The notes: generated by a model from the sequence alone, not told the origin. 64,000 bases of DNA from JABDMH01 sp050298535 (GCA_050298535.1 JBNKUI010000026.1:42243-106242); one strand, 5' to 3'. Shown: positions 8,406-18,153, counted from the stretch's first letter. Numbers and translations: made by a program.

Positions 8406-10091
8406 CTAGAGTTCATTGCGCTTCAGTTGCTTGACTGCATAGTCACATGCACGGGCCGTGAGTGCCATGTAGGTCAGCGAAGTGCTTACATTTCCAGATG
8501 AGACCATACAGGATCCATCGGTAACGAACAGATTTGAAATATCATGACACTGGTTGTATGCATTGAGCACCGATGTTTTTGGATCCAGACCCATTCTGGC
8601 TGTACCCATTTCGTGAACAGTATCTCCAAATACGGGTGTTGAGCTACTCATAGAGATATCTTGTAGACCTGCTACCTCAAGCATCTGAAGGATTTGCTCT
8701 TCTATATCCTTGCGCATAGCCATTTCGTTTTCACCGTAAGCGGCAGATATCTTTACCATGGGTAAGCCCCATTGATCTTTCTGTTGAGGATCTATTTCCA
8801 CACGGTTTTCAAAATAAGGGAGGGTTTCAGCTTGACAACCAAGATTCATTTTCCAGGGTCCATACTTGACCAACTTTTCTTTCAGTTCACTTCCAATACC
8901 CCTTTTTGATCCGTCGATCTTCACTCTGCTAGCACCTCCCCACACACCATACCCACGAAGAAAATCGGTTTCTTGCCTATCTACGTTTCTAAATCTGGGG
9001 ATAGCCACCATTGCTGGTCTGGAGCCTTTATATACCCGGTCTTCAAAGCCTTCTAAAGTTCCGGATCCACTAATACCGCTGTGGTGGTCCATGAGATAGT
9101 GACCCAGGACACCACTGGAATTTGCCAATCCATCAGAGAACCTATTCGTTTTCGAATTGAGTAGGATGGCAGTTGTGGGAATGGTAGATGCACAGAGAAA
9201 AATGATTCGGGCAAAATACTCGGTAGCCTTCTGTGTCTTTGCATCGATAACGCGAACCCCAGTGGCTCGATCACTGTTTTCGTCGTAAATGACAGAGTCC
9301 ACTATGGCATGAGATATCATGGTTAGATTTCCGGTCTCGGCAGCTGCGGGAAGGGTGGAGCTATTACTGGAAAAATACGCTCCATACGGACATCCGCGAT
9401 GACAAAGGTTTCGGGCCTGACAGGCATACCTGCCTTTAAATTGACCCGGTTTGATCTCTGTTAGATGTGCTACCCGATTGGGTATGAGTTTTCGATCGCT
9501 GTAATGTGATTCAATCCGTTTCTTAACCACTTTTTCGGCATGATTAAGATCAAACGGTTTAAGAAATTGACCGTCGGGAAACTGCCAAATATTTTCATAG
9601 GATCCAGCTACGCCAATGAACTGCTCGACGTAATCATACCAGGGAGCAATGTCTTTATACCGTATGGGCCAATCACTACCCGCACCATCCTTGAGATTGG
9701 CATCAAAGTCGAGGTCACTGAAGCGATAGGCTCCTCGTCCCCAAAGCAGCGATCTGCCTCCCGTTTGATAACCCCTAAACCAATGAAAGGGCTTCTGTTG
9801 AATGTAAGGATGCTCCTTGTCATTGACAAAGAAGTATTTGCTGCTGGCATCAAAGTTGTACATCCGACTTTGTATGGGATAATTATCTCGCTCCTCTTTA
9901 GTGACATGTCCAGCATACTTAAACTGCCAGGGTGCCTTCAATGCATCTGGATAGTCCTGAACATGCTGCACCTCACGCCCTCTTTCCAAAACGAGTGTTT
10001 TCAAGCCTTTTTGTGTTAGTTCCTTCGCCGCCCACCCGCCGCTCATACCTGACCCTACCACAATGGCGTCATATGTTTGGTCTTTACTCAT
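8406..10091 (-). CDS. GMC-family FAD oxidoreductase (sugar dehydrogenase large subunit), copy 1
   Basis: 561-residue flavoprotein of the glucose-methanol-choline family, gluconate/fructose dehydrogenase large-subunit branch. The N-terminal dinucleotide fold is AIVVGSGMSGGWAAKEL with the acidic residue of LVLERGR; RSLLWGRGAYRF and the Cys-rich CQARNLCHRGCPYGAYFSSNS follow, then the C-terminal HEMGTARMGLDPKTSVLN with the active-site His. At the usual Asn-Pro of the last motif this copy reads GNVSTSLTYMALTARA, unlike its paralogue at 48.4 kb, which has PPQNPSLT. It has no signal peptide and would be exported with the TAT-bearing small subunit encoded 3 bp upstream. Oxidises a sugar or polyol and passes electrons to a membrane or cupredoxin/cytochrome acceptor; the substrate is unknown. 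Confidence 0.93.
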   Translation of the reverse strand: MSKDQTYDAIVVGSGMSGGWAAKELTQKGLKTLVLERGREVQHVQDYPDALKAPWQFKYAGHVTKEERDNYPIQSRMYNFDASSKYFFVNDKEHPYIQQKPFHWFRGYQTGGRSLLWGRGAYRFSDLDFDANLKDGAGSDWPIRYKDIAPWYDYVEQFIGVAGSYENIWQFPDGQFLKPFDLNHAEKVVKKRIESHYSDRKLIPNRVAHLTEIKPGQFKGRYACQARNLCHRGCPYGAYFSSNSSTLPAAAETGNLTMISHAIVDSVIYDENSDRATGVRVIDAKTQKATEYFARIIFLCASTIPTTAILLNSKTNRFSDGLANSSGVLGHYLMDHHSGISGSGTLEGFEDRVYKGSRPAMVAIPRFRNVDRQETDFLRGYGVWGGASRVKIDGSKRGIGSELKEKLVKYGPWKMNLGCQAETLPYFENRVEIDPQQKDQWGLPMVKISAAYGENEMAMRKDIEEQILQMLEVAGLQDISMSSSTPVFGDTVHEMGTARMGLDPKTSVLNAYNQCHDISNLFVTDGSCMVSSGNVSTSLTYMALTARACDYAVKQLKRNEL

Positions 10092-10094
10092 GGG

Positions 10095-10667
10095 TCACAT
10101 TTCGTTTCCAACTTCTATTCTATCCCCAGATTCTAATGGCACATCTCCCTGGTAGCCTCCGGGGATCGGATTATAGACCAGGTTTTGTTTTATCCCTGGC
10201 TCGGTCACAAAATATATGGAAACGCAGAGTTTTTTGAACGCAAGGTAAAATGGCATCTTTCGTTCAGTATCAACAGCATAGACGTCTTTTTCGATGGTTA
10301 GCAGAAAATCATGCTGTTGTTGCTTTGACAGTGCCGGGAATGCTTTTCCAGTTTGGGCTTGACATGCTTCACCGAGTAAGGCCAGACCTTCCATAAAGTC
10401 AACCACTGCATCGGGTTCAAAGACATCTTTTAACAGTAAATCGATATACTCTGGTACTCCTACCTCTGATGCTGAAGGAGTATCGGTTTTGGGAATGATG
10501 GTGTTTGCCAGGGCTTTCACCTGCTCCAGTTGATCACGATCCAGGATCCCCTCCACCTTTTGTTGGACCTTCGGTTGACATGCTTCCATGGCTGTGATCA
10601 AGGTTGTGCCAAAAACCGCCGATCCCAAAATCCATCCCGATTGATTAAGTACCGCTCTTCTTTTCAA
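10095..10667 (-). CDS. Gluconate 2-dehydrogenase subunit 3 family protein, copy 1
   Basis: 190-residue small subunit of a membrane/periplasmic sugar dehydrogenase. It opens with a twin-arginine-type leader (MKRRAVLNQSGWILGSAVFG) that would carry the folded GMC subunit across the inner membrane. The mature part shows the family's IIPKTDTPSASEVGVPEYID near residue 60 and ends in NPIPGGYQGDVPLESGDRI. The gene precedes the GMC gene with a 3-bp gap, which indicates translational coupling and complex formation. It is the first gene of the sugar-oxidation cluster that continues through DUF1080 and the cupredoxin fusion. Family assignment is confident; the physiological substrate is not known. Confidence 0.9.
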   Translation of the reverse strand: MKRRAVLNQSGWILGSAVFGTTLITAMEACQPKVQQKVEGILDRDQLEQVKALANTIIPKTDTPSASEVGVPEYIDLLLKDVFEPDAVVDFMEGLALLGEACQAQTGKAFPALSKQQQHDFLLTIEKDVYAVDTERKMPFYLAFKKLCVSIYFVTEPGIKQNLVYNPIPGGYQGDVPLESGDRIEVGNEM

Positions 10668-11162
10668 TGATCAATGTTAAACCGTTAGTAGGTTTTAAAA
10701 TAGGAAAAAATGTCGAAGCAAATTAAGGAGCTGCCTATCCTATCTTATATTTCCTTGCTTTCGGGAGGGCTTATTTTTGAGGCATTTATCAAATAGCAAA
10801 CACTGTTTTTTGGAGAATAAGTAACTCCTATAGTGACATTCCCTATCTGTCATTTGGATGCCGCTTCTACTATCTCGGATTGCAGGGACTGAACTGAAGT
10901 TATGGAGCGGTGTATTTATACCCTGGATGGTAGGGAAGGGATTGCTATATCGTGGCGATTTGAAATTATGGTGTTGCGGTTATGCTGATTATTAATTTGG
11001 TTTAGGGTTTAAGGTATAGGTTATCATGGTTTTAAATATTCATAAAATTATAGGGTATAGTACTGATAACTTAACCTACCTAGTGAAAACTACTTCATTT
11101 CAAGTTTATGTTATTGTGAATAAAAAAGTGTCAAGCATGCGAAAGATTATGATGCCCACTGC
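10668..11162. other. Intergenic region, no gene seen
   Basis: Roughly 495 bp between the 3' end of the large repeat protein and the start of the subunit-3 gene, both on the minus strand. It must hold the promoter of the sugar-oxidation cluster. The part next to 11162 is AT-rich. I see no ORF with coding character and no strong terminator. Confidence 0.4.
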
Positions 11163-14100
11163 CTATTGAGATGCCGCTACATTTAAGATCGCTCCATCTA
11201 CAACATCTAATGAGCCTCCATTTTCCACTTCAATAAGATAACATTCTGCCGGTATCCCATCCGTTATGATTACCGTGACTCCATTGGGAATGACCACAAT
11301 GTGACAAGTTGTTGGAAATGATCCCTGACTCCAGTTACCGATAGGATTACTATGCCAGTATCCATTGGAGGGGCCGATCCAAGTGTTGATAATCTCTCCG
11401 CATTGTGGTGTACAGTCCTTATTATCTCCCGTTATGGTCCAATTGTGATTATTAATTAAGTCATCCCTAGCCATTTCACCATTACAGTATTTAGTCGCTC
11501 CACCTAACAGGACATTATTCTTCACCGCTTGACTTGACCACCCAATTAAAGTGTTATCATAGTTCTGTATCGACATATTGGTATTCCATAACATCTTGCT
11601 CATGCCTGTAACATTAATAATCGGCCAACTACCTAAATCTTGATCAAAAACAGACGCATTCCAGAACATTTGATTCATATTGGTCACACTATTTACGATC
11701 CAGGAACTAATATCCTGGTTAAAAGAACCGGCACCAGAGAACATACTATTCATATTGTCAACATTATTGACCTTCCAGGAGCTAATGTCTGCATTGAAAG
11801 CTGTAGCATCTTGGAACATGTCTGCCATGTCGGTGACCAACTCAACGTCCCAAGTGTTAAGATTTTGATTAAACGAGCTGGCCCCTTTAAACATACGAGC
11901 CATATTATTCACTTTGCTAACTTTCCAAGTACCAATGTTCTGATTGAAAGCGGTATCATCGTGAAACATAGAGGACATGTTTATTACATTGTCCACGTCC
12001 CACATTGAAATATCCCGATTAAAGACAGTAGCTCCACGAAACATATTGGACATATTTGTGACCTGGAGCACATTCCAGGTACTCAGGTCTCCGTTGAATG
12101 ATGTGGCATCTCTGAACATACCTCCCATGTCCGTAATATTACTGACATCCCAGCCACTGAGATCTCCATCAAACAGAATAGCTCCTCTAAACATGTCGAA
12201 AGCCTTATTTACCGAGGAAAGATCTGGAGTATCTACAGCAGCATAAGTCATGTTAATAGTGCCTTCGAAAGCCCCACTGAATATCTCCCATTGTATATCG
12301 CCCCATTGGTCAATGCGAATTATTTTTTGATGGTCACCGGAATCATTGAAATAGATACTGGGAAACTGGCCTCGAATGGCCACCGTATAAATGCCCGCAA
12401 CTCCATAATCATGAGAAATGTCACCCGTAACACTGATATCATCAAATATACCATCATTCTCCCAATCCACATCGTAATTATACGTTAGAGAAGTACTAGG
12501 AAAAGTGGGTATAGTGATGGATGTAAAGCTAGAAGATCCTGGATTATCCGTTTTCCAGACAGTTAAGAAATTATTACAGGCCTTCCCATCACCGGATATG
12601 TACCAATTATAAATATTAATCAATCTATTTCTGGCATCTTCTCCAGCACAATATTGTAGATTCTGTGCGGTAAAGGGAACATTAGAATTAACCATTTGCG
12701 CTGCCCATCCTATAAGTGTTTGGTCATAGTTTGTAATACTCATACCACAGTTATTCAACATCCAAAATAACGTCGTGGCACTTGAAAGATCCCAATTACC
12801 CAGGTTTTGGTTGAATAGAGTCGCACCATTAAAAGTACTGGCAAATTGTACCACATTACCCACATTCCAATTGGTAATGTCGCCATTGAAAACATCTGCG
12901 CCGCTAAAAGTAGAAGACATATTGTTGATTTGGCTAACATCCCAGCTACTCAGATCTCCATCAAATTTACTCGCACCACTAAACATGGATGACATATCTG
13001 TCACTTGGGACAAGTCAGGTGCATCAATGGCATTATATTCTAAATTAGAACATCCATGAAAGGCATGAGCCATACTGGTCCAAACCTGATCACCCCATTG
13101 ATCAATACTAATGATCTTATCCTTGTCGTCTTCATTATTAAAATAAATGCGTGGGAAGTCTCCTCTGATGGCAATCTGGTGTATTCCGGCACTGGGAAAG
13201 GGTACCACCAGATCCAAAGATTGATTTTGGAATTCATAGGTTCCATCATTTCCAATATCTACATCATAGTTATAAAGGCCCAAATCCCAGGTCTGTATTC
13301 GAAACTGCGTATTACCAGTGGTACCTGGATTATCTGTTTTGACGGTCAAGATTAAAGGACGATCCGTTCCACTACAATCTTTACTGTCTCCTACAAAACT
13401 CCATCCATTAGAAATCAGTTGATTCCTGGCTGCCTCTCCCAGGCAATATTGCAAACCCTGTACGCCTACCGTAACATTAGACTGCGTACTCTGACCAACC
13501 CATAAGAGTAAGGTGTTGTCATAATTTTCTACGCTTAGTGAGGTATTATTAAATGCCTGTACCATATGAGTTATAGTCGAAATATCCCAATCCTCTAAAC
13601 TGAAGTCAATCAAAATGGCATCTCTGAATATCCCGGATAGGCTGGTTACCTGAGACAGATCAGGGGCATCCACAGCATTAATCATGAGTTGATTACAACC
13701 GTAAAACGCATTGGTCATATTGAACCATTCGATATCACCCCACTGATCAACGCTTATTATTTTTTGCCGATCACCAGTATTGTTAAAATAGATGCGGGGA
13801 AAGTCGCCTCTTATGTTTATAGTATAAACACCTGCACTTGGAAAACTATGCGTTACATCTCCTGCGATATTGAATTGATCGAATACACCATCATTATCCC
13901 AATCCACATCATAATTGTAACTCAATCCATTGAATGTAGGAATGGTGATTTGGGCATTGCCCGATGATCCCGCATTGTTCGTTTTCCAGGTAGTGATAAA
14001 ATAGCAGTTCTTAGAATCTCCAGAAATAGACCAGGCTTTATTCACATCCAGAAAGGTACGGGCATCCGTGGCTTCACAATATTCTAATCCGGAAGCGCCC

Positions 14101-15182
14101 AGCGTGACACCGGACATTACATTTTGACTGGCCCAACCCATCAAAGTCTGATCATAGTTAGACTGGTTTAGCCCTGAATTATAAAGCATGCCGACCATTG
14201 AAGATACATTTTCAATATTCCAGGCTCCCAAGGGCTGATTAAATGATGCGGCATTAAAGAACATGTCAGTCATGTTAGTCACCTGACTGACATCCCATTG
14301 GCTAATATCCTGGTTAAACGCACTGGCATTATCAAACATTTTGGCAGTGGAGGTGAGAGATACAGGATTCCAGCCGGATATATCCGAATTGAATAGAGTC
14401 GCATCTCTAAACATGAAAGACATTGTTACGACGCTATCTACCTTCCAATCTGAAATAACACCGTTGAACATACTGGCATCCCTAAACATCGCATCCATTT
14501 TTTCGACATTGTCGACATCCCAAAGATCAAGTTTCCCCTTGAATGAAGTAGCTCCATAAAACATGGAAGTCATATCGATGACATTAATAACATTCCAATT
14601 TTCGATACTTCCATTGAAAGCAGAAGCACCACTAAATAACCAACTCATGTCCGTGATCGTGGAAACATTCCAATTGTTCAGATCTGTATTCAGAGAACTT
14701 GCATTGCGAAACATCCAAGACAGACTGGTCACATTAGTCAAATCAGGTGCTGTCGTTCTATTTAATTCCAGATTGGAACAACCATAAAATGCTCTCTCCA
14801 TACTTACCCACTCAATATCTCCCCACTGCTCGATTGTGATTATTTTCTGTTTATCACCGGAGTTATTAAAATAAATCCGTGGAAAGGCTCCTCGGATACT
14901 TACGGTATAGGTTCCCCTTCCTTTATATTCATGGGTAATATCTCCAGTAATACTAAAGTCATCATAGGTGCCATCATTTTCCCAATCTATGTCGTATAAG
15001 TAACCTGTGCCCATTGTGGGAATGGTAATGGATAAATCATTAGACGATCCGGGATTATCCGTTTTCCAGGTGGTGATGAAAGGGTCCTGAGCCCAAAGAA
15101 AATTAGAGACTAGGAGAACAAAACTGATGGAATAGATCCATTCTCTATTCAGCTTACAATTATCGAATTTCGCTTGCGACAT
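11163..15182 (-). CDS. Giant secreted BspA-like surface protein, four PKD/25-residue-repeat modules
   Basis: 1339 residues with a signal peptide ending ...SNFLWAQ. Four modules begin at about residues 33, 395, 610 and 876 with FITTWKTDNPG-like segments. Each module is a ~110-residue PKD-like beta domain (YDIDWENDGTYDD, GTYTVSIRGAFPRIYFNN, IEQWGDIEW), then tandem 25-residue BspA/DUF285 repeats (consensus like NMSxMFxxATxFNQDISxWDVSxVT), then a cap with YDxTLxGW and LxYCxGxxARxxLIxxxxW...C. I count 7, 1, 3 and 8 full repeats in the four modules. The last ~70 residues form a separate Gly/Val-rich beta segment (CHIVVIPNG, AECYLIEVENGGSLDV) shared with the neighbouring paralogue. Such repeats are solenoids used for adhesion or binding; the ligand is unknown. 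Confidence 0.9.
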   Translation of the reverse strand: MSQAKFDNCKLNREWIYSISFVLLVSNFLWAQDPFITTWKTDNPGSSNDLSITIPTMGTGYLYDIDWENDGTYDDFSITGDITHEYKGRGTYTVSIRGAFPRIYFNNSGDKQKIITIEQWGDIEWVSMERAFYGCSNLELNRTTAPDLTNVTSLSWMFRNASSLNTDLNNWNVSTITDMSWLFSGASAFNGSIENWNVINVIDMTSMFYGATSFKGKLDLWDVDNVEKMDAMFRDASMFNGVISDWKVDSVVTMSFMFRDATLFNSDISGWNPVSLTSTAKMFDNASAFNQDISQWDVSQVTNMTDMFFNAASFNQPLGAWNIENVSSMVGMLYNSGLNQSNYDQTLMGWASQNVMSGVTLGASGLEYCEATDARTFLDVNKAWSISGDSKNCYFITTWKTNNAGSSGNAQITIPTFNGLSYNYDVDWDNDGVFDQFNIAGDVTHSFPSAGVYTINIRGDFPRIYFNNTGDRQKIISVDQWGDIEWFNMTNAFYGCNQLMINAVDAPDLSQVTSLSGIFRDAILIDFSLEDWDISTITHMVQAFNNTSLSVENYDNTLLLWVGQSTQSNVTVGVQGLQYCLGEAARNQLISNGWSFVGDSKDCSGTDRPLILTVKTDNPGTTGNTQFRIQTWDLGLYNYDVDIGNDGTYEFQNQSLDLVVPFPSAGIHQIAIRGDFPRIYFNNEDDKDKIISIDQWGDQVWTSMAHAFHGCSNLEYNAIDAPDLSQVTDMSSMFSGASKFDGDLSSWDVSQINNMSSTFSGADVFNGDITNWNVGNVVQFASTFNGATLFNQNLGNWDLSSATTLFWMLNNCGMSITNYDQTLIGWAAQMVNSNVPFTAQNLQYCAGEDARNRLINIYNWYISGDGKACNNFLTVWKTDNPGSSSFTSITIPTFPSTSLTYNYDVDWENDGIFDDISVTGDISHDYGVAGIYTVAIRGQFPSIYFNDSGDHQKIIRIDQWGDIQWEIFSGAFEGTINMTYAAVDTPDLSSVNKAFDMFRGAILFDGDLSGWDVSNITDMGGMFRDATSFNGDLSTWNVLQVTNMSNMFRGATVFNRDISMWDVDNVINMSSMFHDDTAFNQNIGTWKVSKVNNMARMFKGASSFNQNLNTWDVELVTDMADMFQDATAFNADISSWKVNNVDNMNSMFSGAGSFNQDISSWIVNSVTNMNQMFWNASVFDQDLGSWPIINVTGMSKMLWNTNMSIQNYDNTLIGWSSQAVKNNVLLGGATKYCNGEMARDDLINNHNWTITGDNKDCTPQCGEIINTWIGPSNGYWHSNPIGNWSQGSFPTTCHIVVIPNGVTVIITDGIPAECYLIEVENGGSLDVVDGAILNVAASQ
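11590..12200 (-). repeat. Tandem 75-bp coding repeats, module 4 of the surface protein
   Basis: Eight consecutive 25-codon units encode MF..A..FN..(I/L)..W.V..V. motifs, one every 75 bp. Units diverge from each other, so this is old duplication rather than a recent expansion. Module 1 (about 14180-14740) has seven such units, module 3 three, and module 2 only one. Confidence 0.8.
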
Positions 15183-15286
15183 AGTAACATACTCTTTTAG
15201 ATGACTTGCTAAATTGGCAACTAGAAAGAAGCTATAAATCTTGAGTAAAGTTATAGTGGGCTATGCAAAGGCAAATCACCCTGTCA

Positions 15287-15366
15287 GGGGATATTGCAAG
15301 TAGCAGTACACAGTCTTTAAGTCACAGTCTGGGATGCTTGGCCTCTGAATCCTTAGAACCGACTCA
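15287..15366. repeat. Direct repeat copy 1, upstream of the first BspA-like gene
   Basis: An 80-bp sequence that recurs at 18154-18234 with three substitutions and one 1-nt indel. Its near edge lies 105 bp upstream of the start codon at 15182. Read on the minus strand it contains the direct heptamer GACTGTG twice, 14 bp apart, and it is followed by the small dyad CCCTG-A-CAGGG. Position and conservation suggest a shared promoter or regulator site of the two paralogues. Confidence 0.8.
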
Positions 15367-15380
15367 AGGCTGCTGACTGT

Positions 15381-18050
15381 CTATTGAGAACTGCCTTGAA
15401 CCTCCAACAAGGCACCAGCGGCCGTTTCCAGAGCTGCACCTTGCTCTACTTCTATCAAATGACACGTTGCCTGATAGGCAGCCGGGATCAAAACGCTTTT
15501 GCCATTGGGGATGACCACGTTACTACAGCCATCTGGAATGGTACCCAAGCTCCATGCACCGGGTGTATTCCAAGCTCCACTGCTCGGACCAATCCAGGTA
15601 TTTGTCAGTGGGGTGCATAGACCAGAACAATCCAACATATCACCAGTAATAATCCAATTTAAGGACAGTAGAACATTCCTGGCCGCTTCTCCGTCACAAT
15701 AAGTCAAACCTGCAGCCCCAAATTCAATATCTTCCGGCAACGGTAGAGTCGCCCAAGCGTTAAGTGTGGCATCGTAATTACTTCGACTCATATTACAACT
15801 GTCAAGCATATGATACATATATTCTATCAGTGAAATGTCCCAGGAGTTAAGTGGTTGATCGAAGGAAGAAGCGTTCCTAAACATATTAACCATCTCGGAC
15901 ACCTGAGATACATCCCAAGTATTTAAAGGCTGATTGAAGGAAGAAGCACCGAAAAACATGCCTTCCATGTCCGTAACTAATGACAGCACCCAATCACCTA
16001 ATGGCTGGTTAAAGGAGGTTGCACCAGCAAACATCTCAGGCATCTGGGTCACATTAGAAACGTCCCATTGGTCTAGGGGTTGATTAAAGGAGGTAGCTAA
16101 ATTGAATACACGGCCTAGTGAGGATACACCTGATACATCCCATGTATTAATATTCTGATTAAAAGATGTAGCCTGGAAAAACATTGAACCAATTCTTGTC
16201 GCACCAAAATTCCAATCATCTAAAGGTTGGTTAAAAGAGGAGGCACCCGAAAACATAAGGTTCATATCCGTAACAAGCGACACATTCCAATCTCCCAACT
16301 CCTGATTAAAGGTTGAGGCATCCTGAAACATGGCTTCCATAGCAGTCACGTTGGAAACATCCCACTGATTCAAGGGCTGATTGAAGGATGTCGCACCATT
16401 GAAAACTGATTCCAGGGTGGTGACACCCGATACATTCCAGGAATTTATATTTTGGTTGAAAGAACTAGCATCGTTAAAAATGCCATCTATGAAGTTAAGG
16501 CTATCTGTAATCCAAGCATCCAGGGGTTGGTTAAATGCAGAAGCTCGATAAAACATATAACGGACATCGGATACTTTAGCCACGTTCCAGCTATTCAAAG
16601 GCTGATTAAAATTAGATGCTTCACTGAACAAATAGCTCATGTTATGAATATTTGACACATCCCAGTGATTAATGGATTCATTGAAAACCGTACATCCGTA
16701 AAACATATATGACATATCCGTTACATGAGAAAGATCCGGGTCATCCATTGCTGTAACATGCAGATTACTACATTCTATAAAGGCATTATCCATCGTCTGC
16801 CAGGAAATCTCACCCCATGCATTGATTTCCAGTATTTTTTCTTTGTCAGCTATATTCCAAAACCGAATAGCGGGGAATTGTCCCCTGATCGCTACCGTAT
16901 ACGTGCCGGTAGTACCATAATCATGAGATATAGTCCCAGTGATTCCAATTTGGTCAAACGATCCATCATTTTCCCAATCGATGTCATACAGATAATTATA
17001 GAAACCATTGGTGGGAATCTTGATCGAGGTACTGTTAGATGTTCCGGGATTGTCGGTCTGCCAGGTGGTGATAAAGGTCGCACCCGAACAACTTTCGATA
17101 TCGTCCAAGATAGTCCAACTGTTTGCATTGATCAGAAGCGTACGACTGTGGAAACTATTACAGTATTTCATAGTAGCAGCACCCAGAGTAACATTAGATT
17201 GAAGGGAAGCACTGTTGGCTGCCCATCCATTGAGGGTTTTATCATAGTTAGCTCGACTCATGCCGGAATTATCAAACATATGGGACATATCGGTTACATT
17301 ACTAATGTCCCAGGCACCCAAATTCTGATCGAACGCTGAAGCTCCGGCAAAAGTATATTGCAGCGTGCTCATCAAGCTGACATCCCATCCGGAAATATCC
17401 TGATTGAAGGATGAGGCATTGTTAAACATATACCGGATTGAATTACAGCTCCCTACGTCCCAGGAACTGATATCGCCGTTAAATGCTGGGGCATCCTGGA
17501 ACATACTGACCATCCAGGGCACCGTCGACACATCCCAGTTGTCCAAATCTCCGTTAAAGTTGGTCGCTCTTCTAAACATCTCGGATAGAGAAGCCACTAT
17601 CGAAAGATCCGGAGCGTCGCTGGCCACTTCGATCAGATTGGTACAGCCATCAAATGCACTGTTTAAATTCTCCCATTGTTGATCGCCCCATTGATTGATT
17701 TCCAGGATCTTATTCTTGTCACCACCATTATCGAACCAGATTCTCGGAAAATTTCCCCGGATGGCCACAGTGTACTTACCCGCTACGCCATAGTTATGGG
17801 TGATATTTCCGGTCACGCCCAGGTCATCAAACGTACCATCATTTTCCCAATCTACATCGTACAGATAGGTATGGCTACTATGTGTGGGGATTGTAATGGA
17901 GGTATTATTACTAATACCTGGATTATCGGTTTTCCAGGTCGTAATGAAAGGGCTCTGGGCTGAAAGTGCGGTATAGCTTATAAAAATCAAACCTATGGAG
18001 AAGGGCCATTTTAATTTTAGCATGCATTGGCGGCGTTTTTCGTATAACAT
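15381..18050 (-). CDS. Secreted BspA-like surface protein, two PKD/25-residue-repeat modules
   Basis: Paralogue of the gene immediately downstream, 889 residues from ATG 18050. Two PKD-like domains begin with FITTWKTDNPGISNN and FITTWQTDNPGTSNS and carry 4 and 12 full 25-residue BspA/DUF285 repeats respectively, each run ending in the YDxTLxGW/YC...C cap. The C-terminus shares the VVIPNG...CHLIEVEQG beta segment of the paralogue. The frame is open to 18092, but ATG 18050 places a Cys at position 9 and the signal-peptide end (TALSAQ) at the same distance from the start as in the neighbour (35 residues to the Pro-Phe), and puts both upstream repeats at the same spacing. Likely secreted adhesin or binding protein; the ligand is unknown. 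Confidence 0.88.
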   Translation of the reverse strand: MLYEKRRQCMLKLKWPFSIGLIFISYTALSAQSPFITTWKTDNPGISNNTSITIPTHSSHTYLYDVDWENDGTFDDLGVTGNITHNYGVAGKYTVAIRGNFPRIWFDNGGDKNKILEINQWGDQQWENLNSAFDGCTNLIEVASDAPDLSIVASLSEMFRRATNFNGDLDNWDVSTVPWMVSMFQDAPAFNGDISSWDVGSCNSIRYMFNNASSFNQDISGWDVSLMSTLQYTFAGASAFDQNLGAWDISNVTDMSHMFDNSGMSRANYDKTLNGWAANSASLQSNVTLGAATMKYCNSFHSRTLLINANSWTILDDIESCSGATFITTWQTDNPGTSNSTSIKIPTNGFYNYLYDIDWENDGSFDQIGITGTISHDYGTTGTYTVAIRGQFPAIRFWNIADKEKILEINAWGEISWQTMDNAFIECSNLHVTAMDDPDLSHVTDMSYMFYGCTVFNESINHWDVSNIHNMSYLFSEASNFNQPLNSWNVAKVSDVRYMFYRASAFNQPLDAWITDSLNFIDGIFNDASSFNQNINSWNVSGVTTLESVFNGATSFNQPLNQWDVSNVTAMEAMFQDASTFNQELGDWNVSLVTDMNLMFSGASSFNQPLDDWNFGATRIGSMFFQATSFNQNINTWDVSGVSSLGRVFNLATSFNQPLDQWDVSNVTQMPEMFAGATSFNQPLGDWVLSLVTDMEGMFFGASSFNQPLNTWDVSQVSEMVNMFRNASSFDQPLNSWDISLIEYMYHMLDSCNMSRSNYDATLNAWATLPLPEDIEFGAAGLTYCDGEAARNVLLSLNWIITGDMLDCSGLCTPLTNTWIGPSSGAWNTPGAWSLGTIPDGCSNVVIPNGKSVLIPAAYQATCHLIEVEQGAALETAAGALLEVQGSSQ
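15820..16730 (-). repeat. Tandem 75-bp coding repeats, 12-unit run
   Basis: The longest run in the window: twelve 25-codon units (one is 24 codons, near NFGATR) with the core FNQPL(N/D)xWDVS. Units here are more alike than in the neighbouring gene; ASSFNQPL and ATSFNQPL recur many times, suggesting more recent amplification than in the other modules. Confidence 0.8.
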
Positions 18051-18153
18051 GGTTAGATGATATTTTAGATGGAACAAAGTCTCTAAGTCCATTACAACTA
18101 ATAATTCTTAGGTAAAATTGATATATGGCGAGGAATGAGGCATCGCCCTGTTG

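Noticed and set aside
16725..17339. 204-codon plus-strand frame across a BspA-like gene
   Set aside because: Antisense to the repeats. Tandem 75-bp units keep opposite frames open as well; the peptide has no domain. The same holds for the frames at 11640-12246, 12775-13059, 13056-13355, 13689-13967 and 17676-17963.
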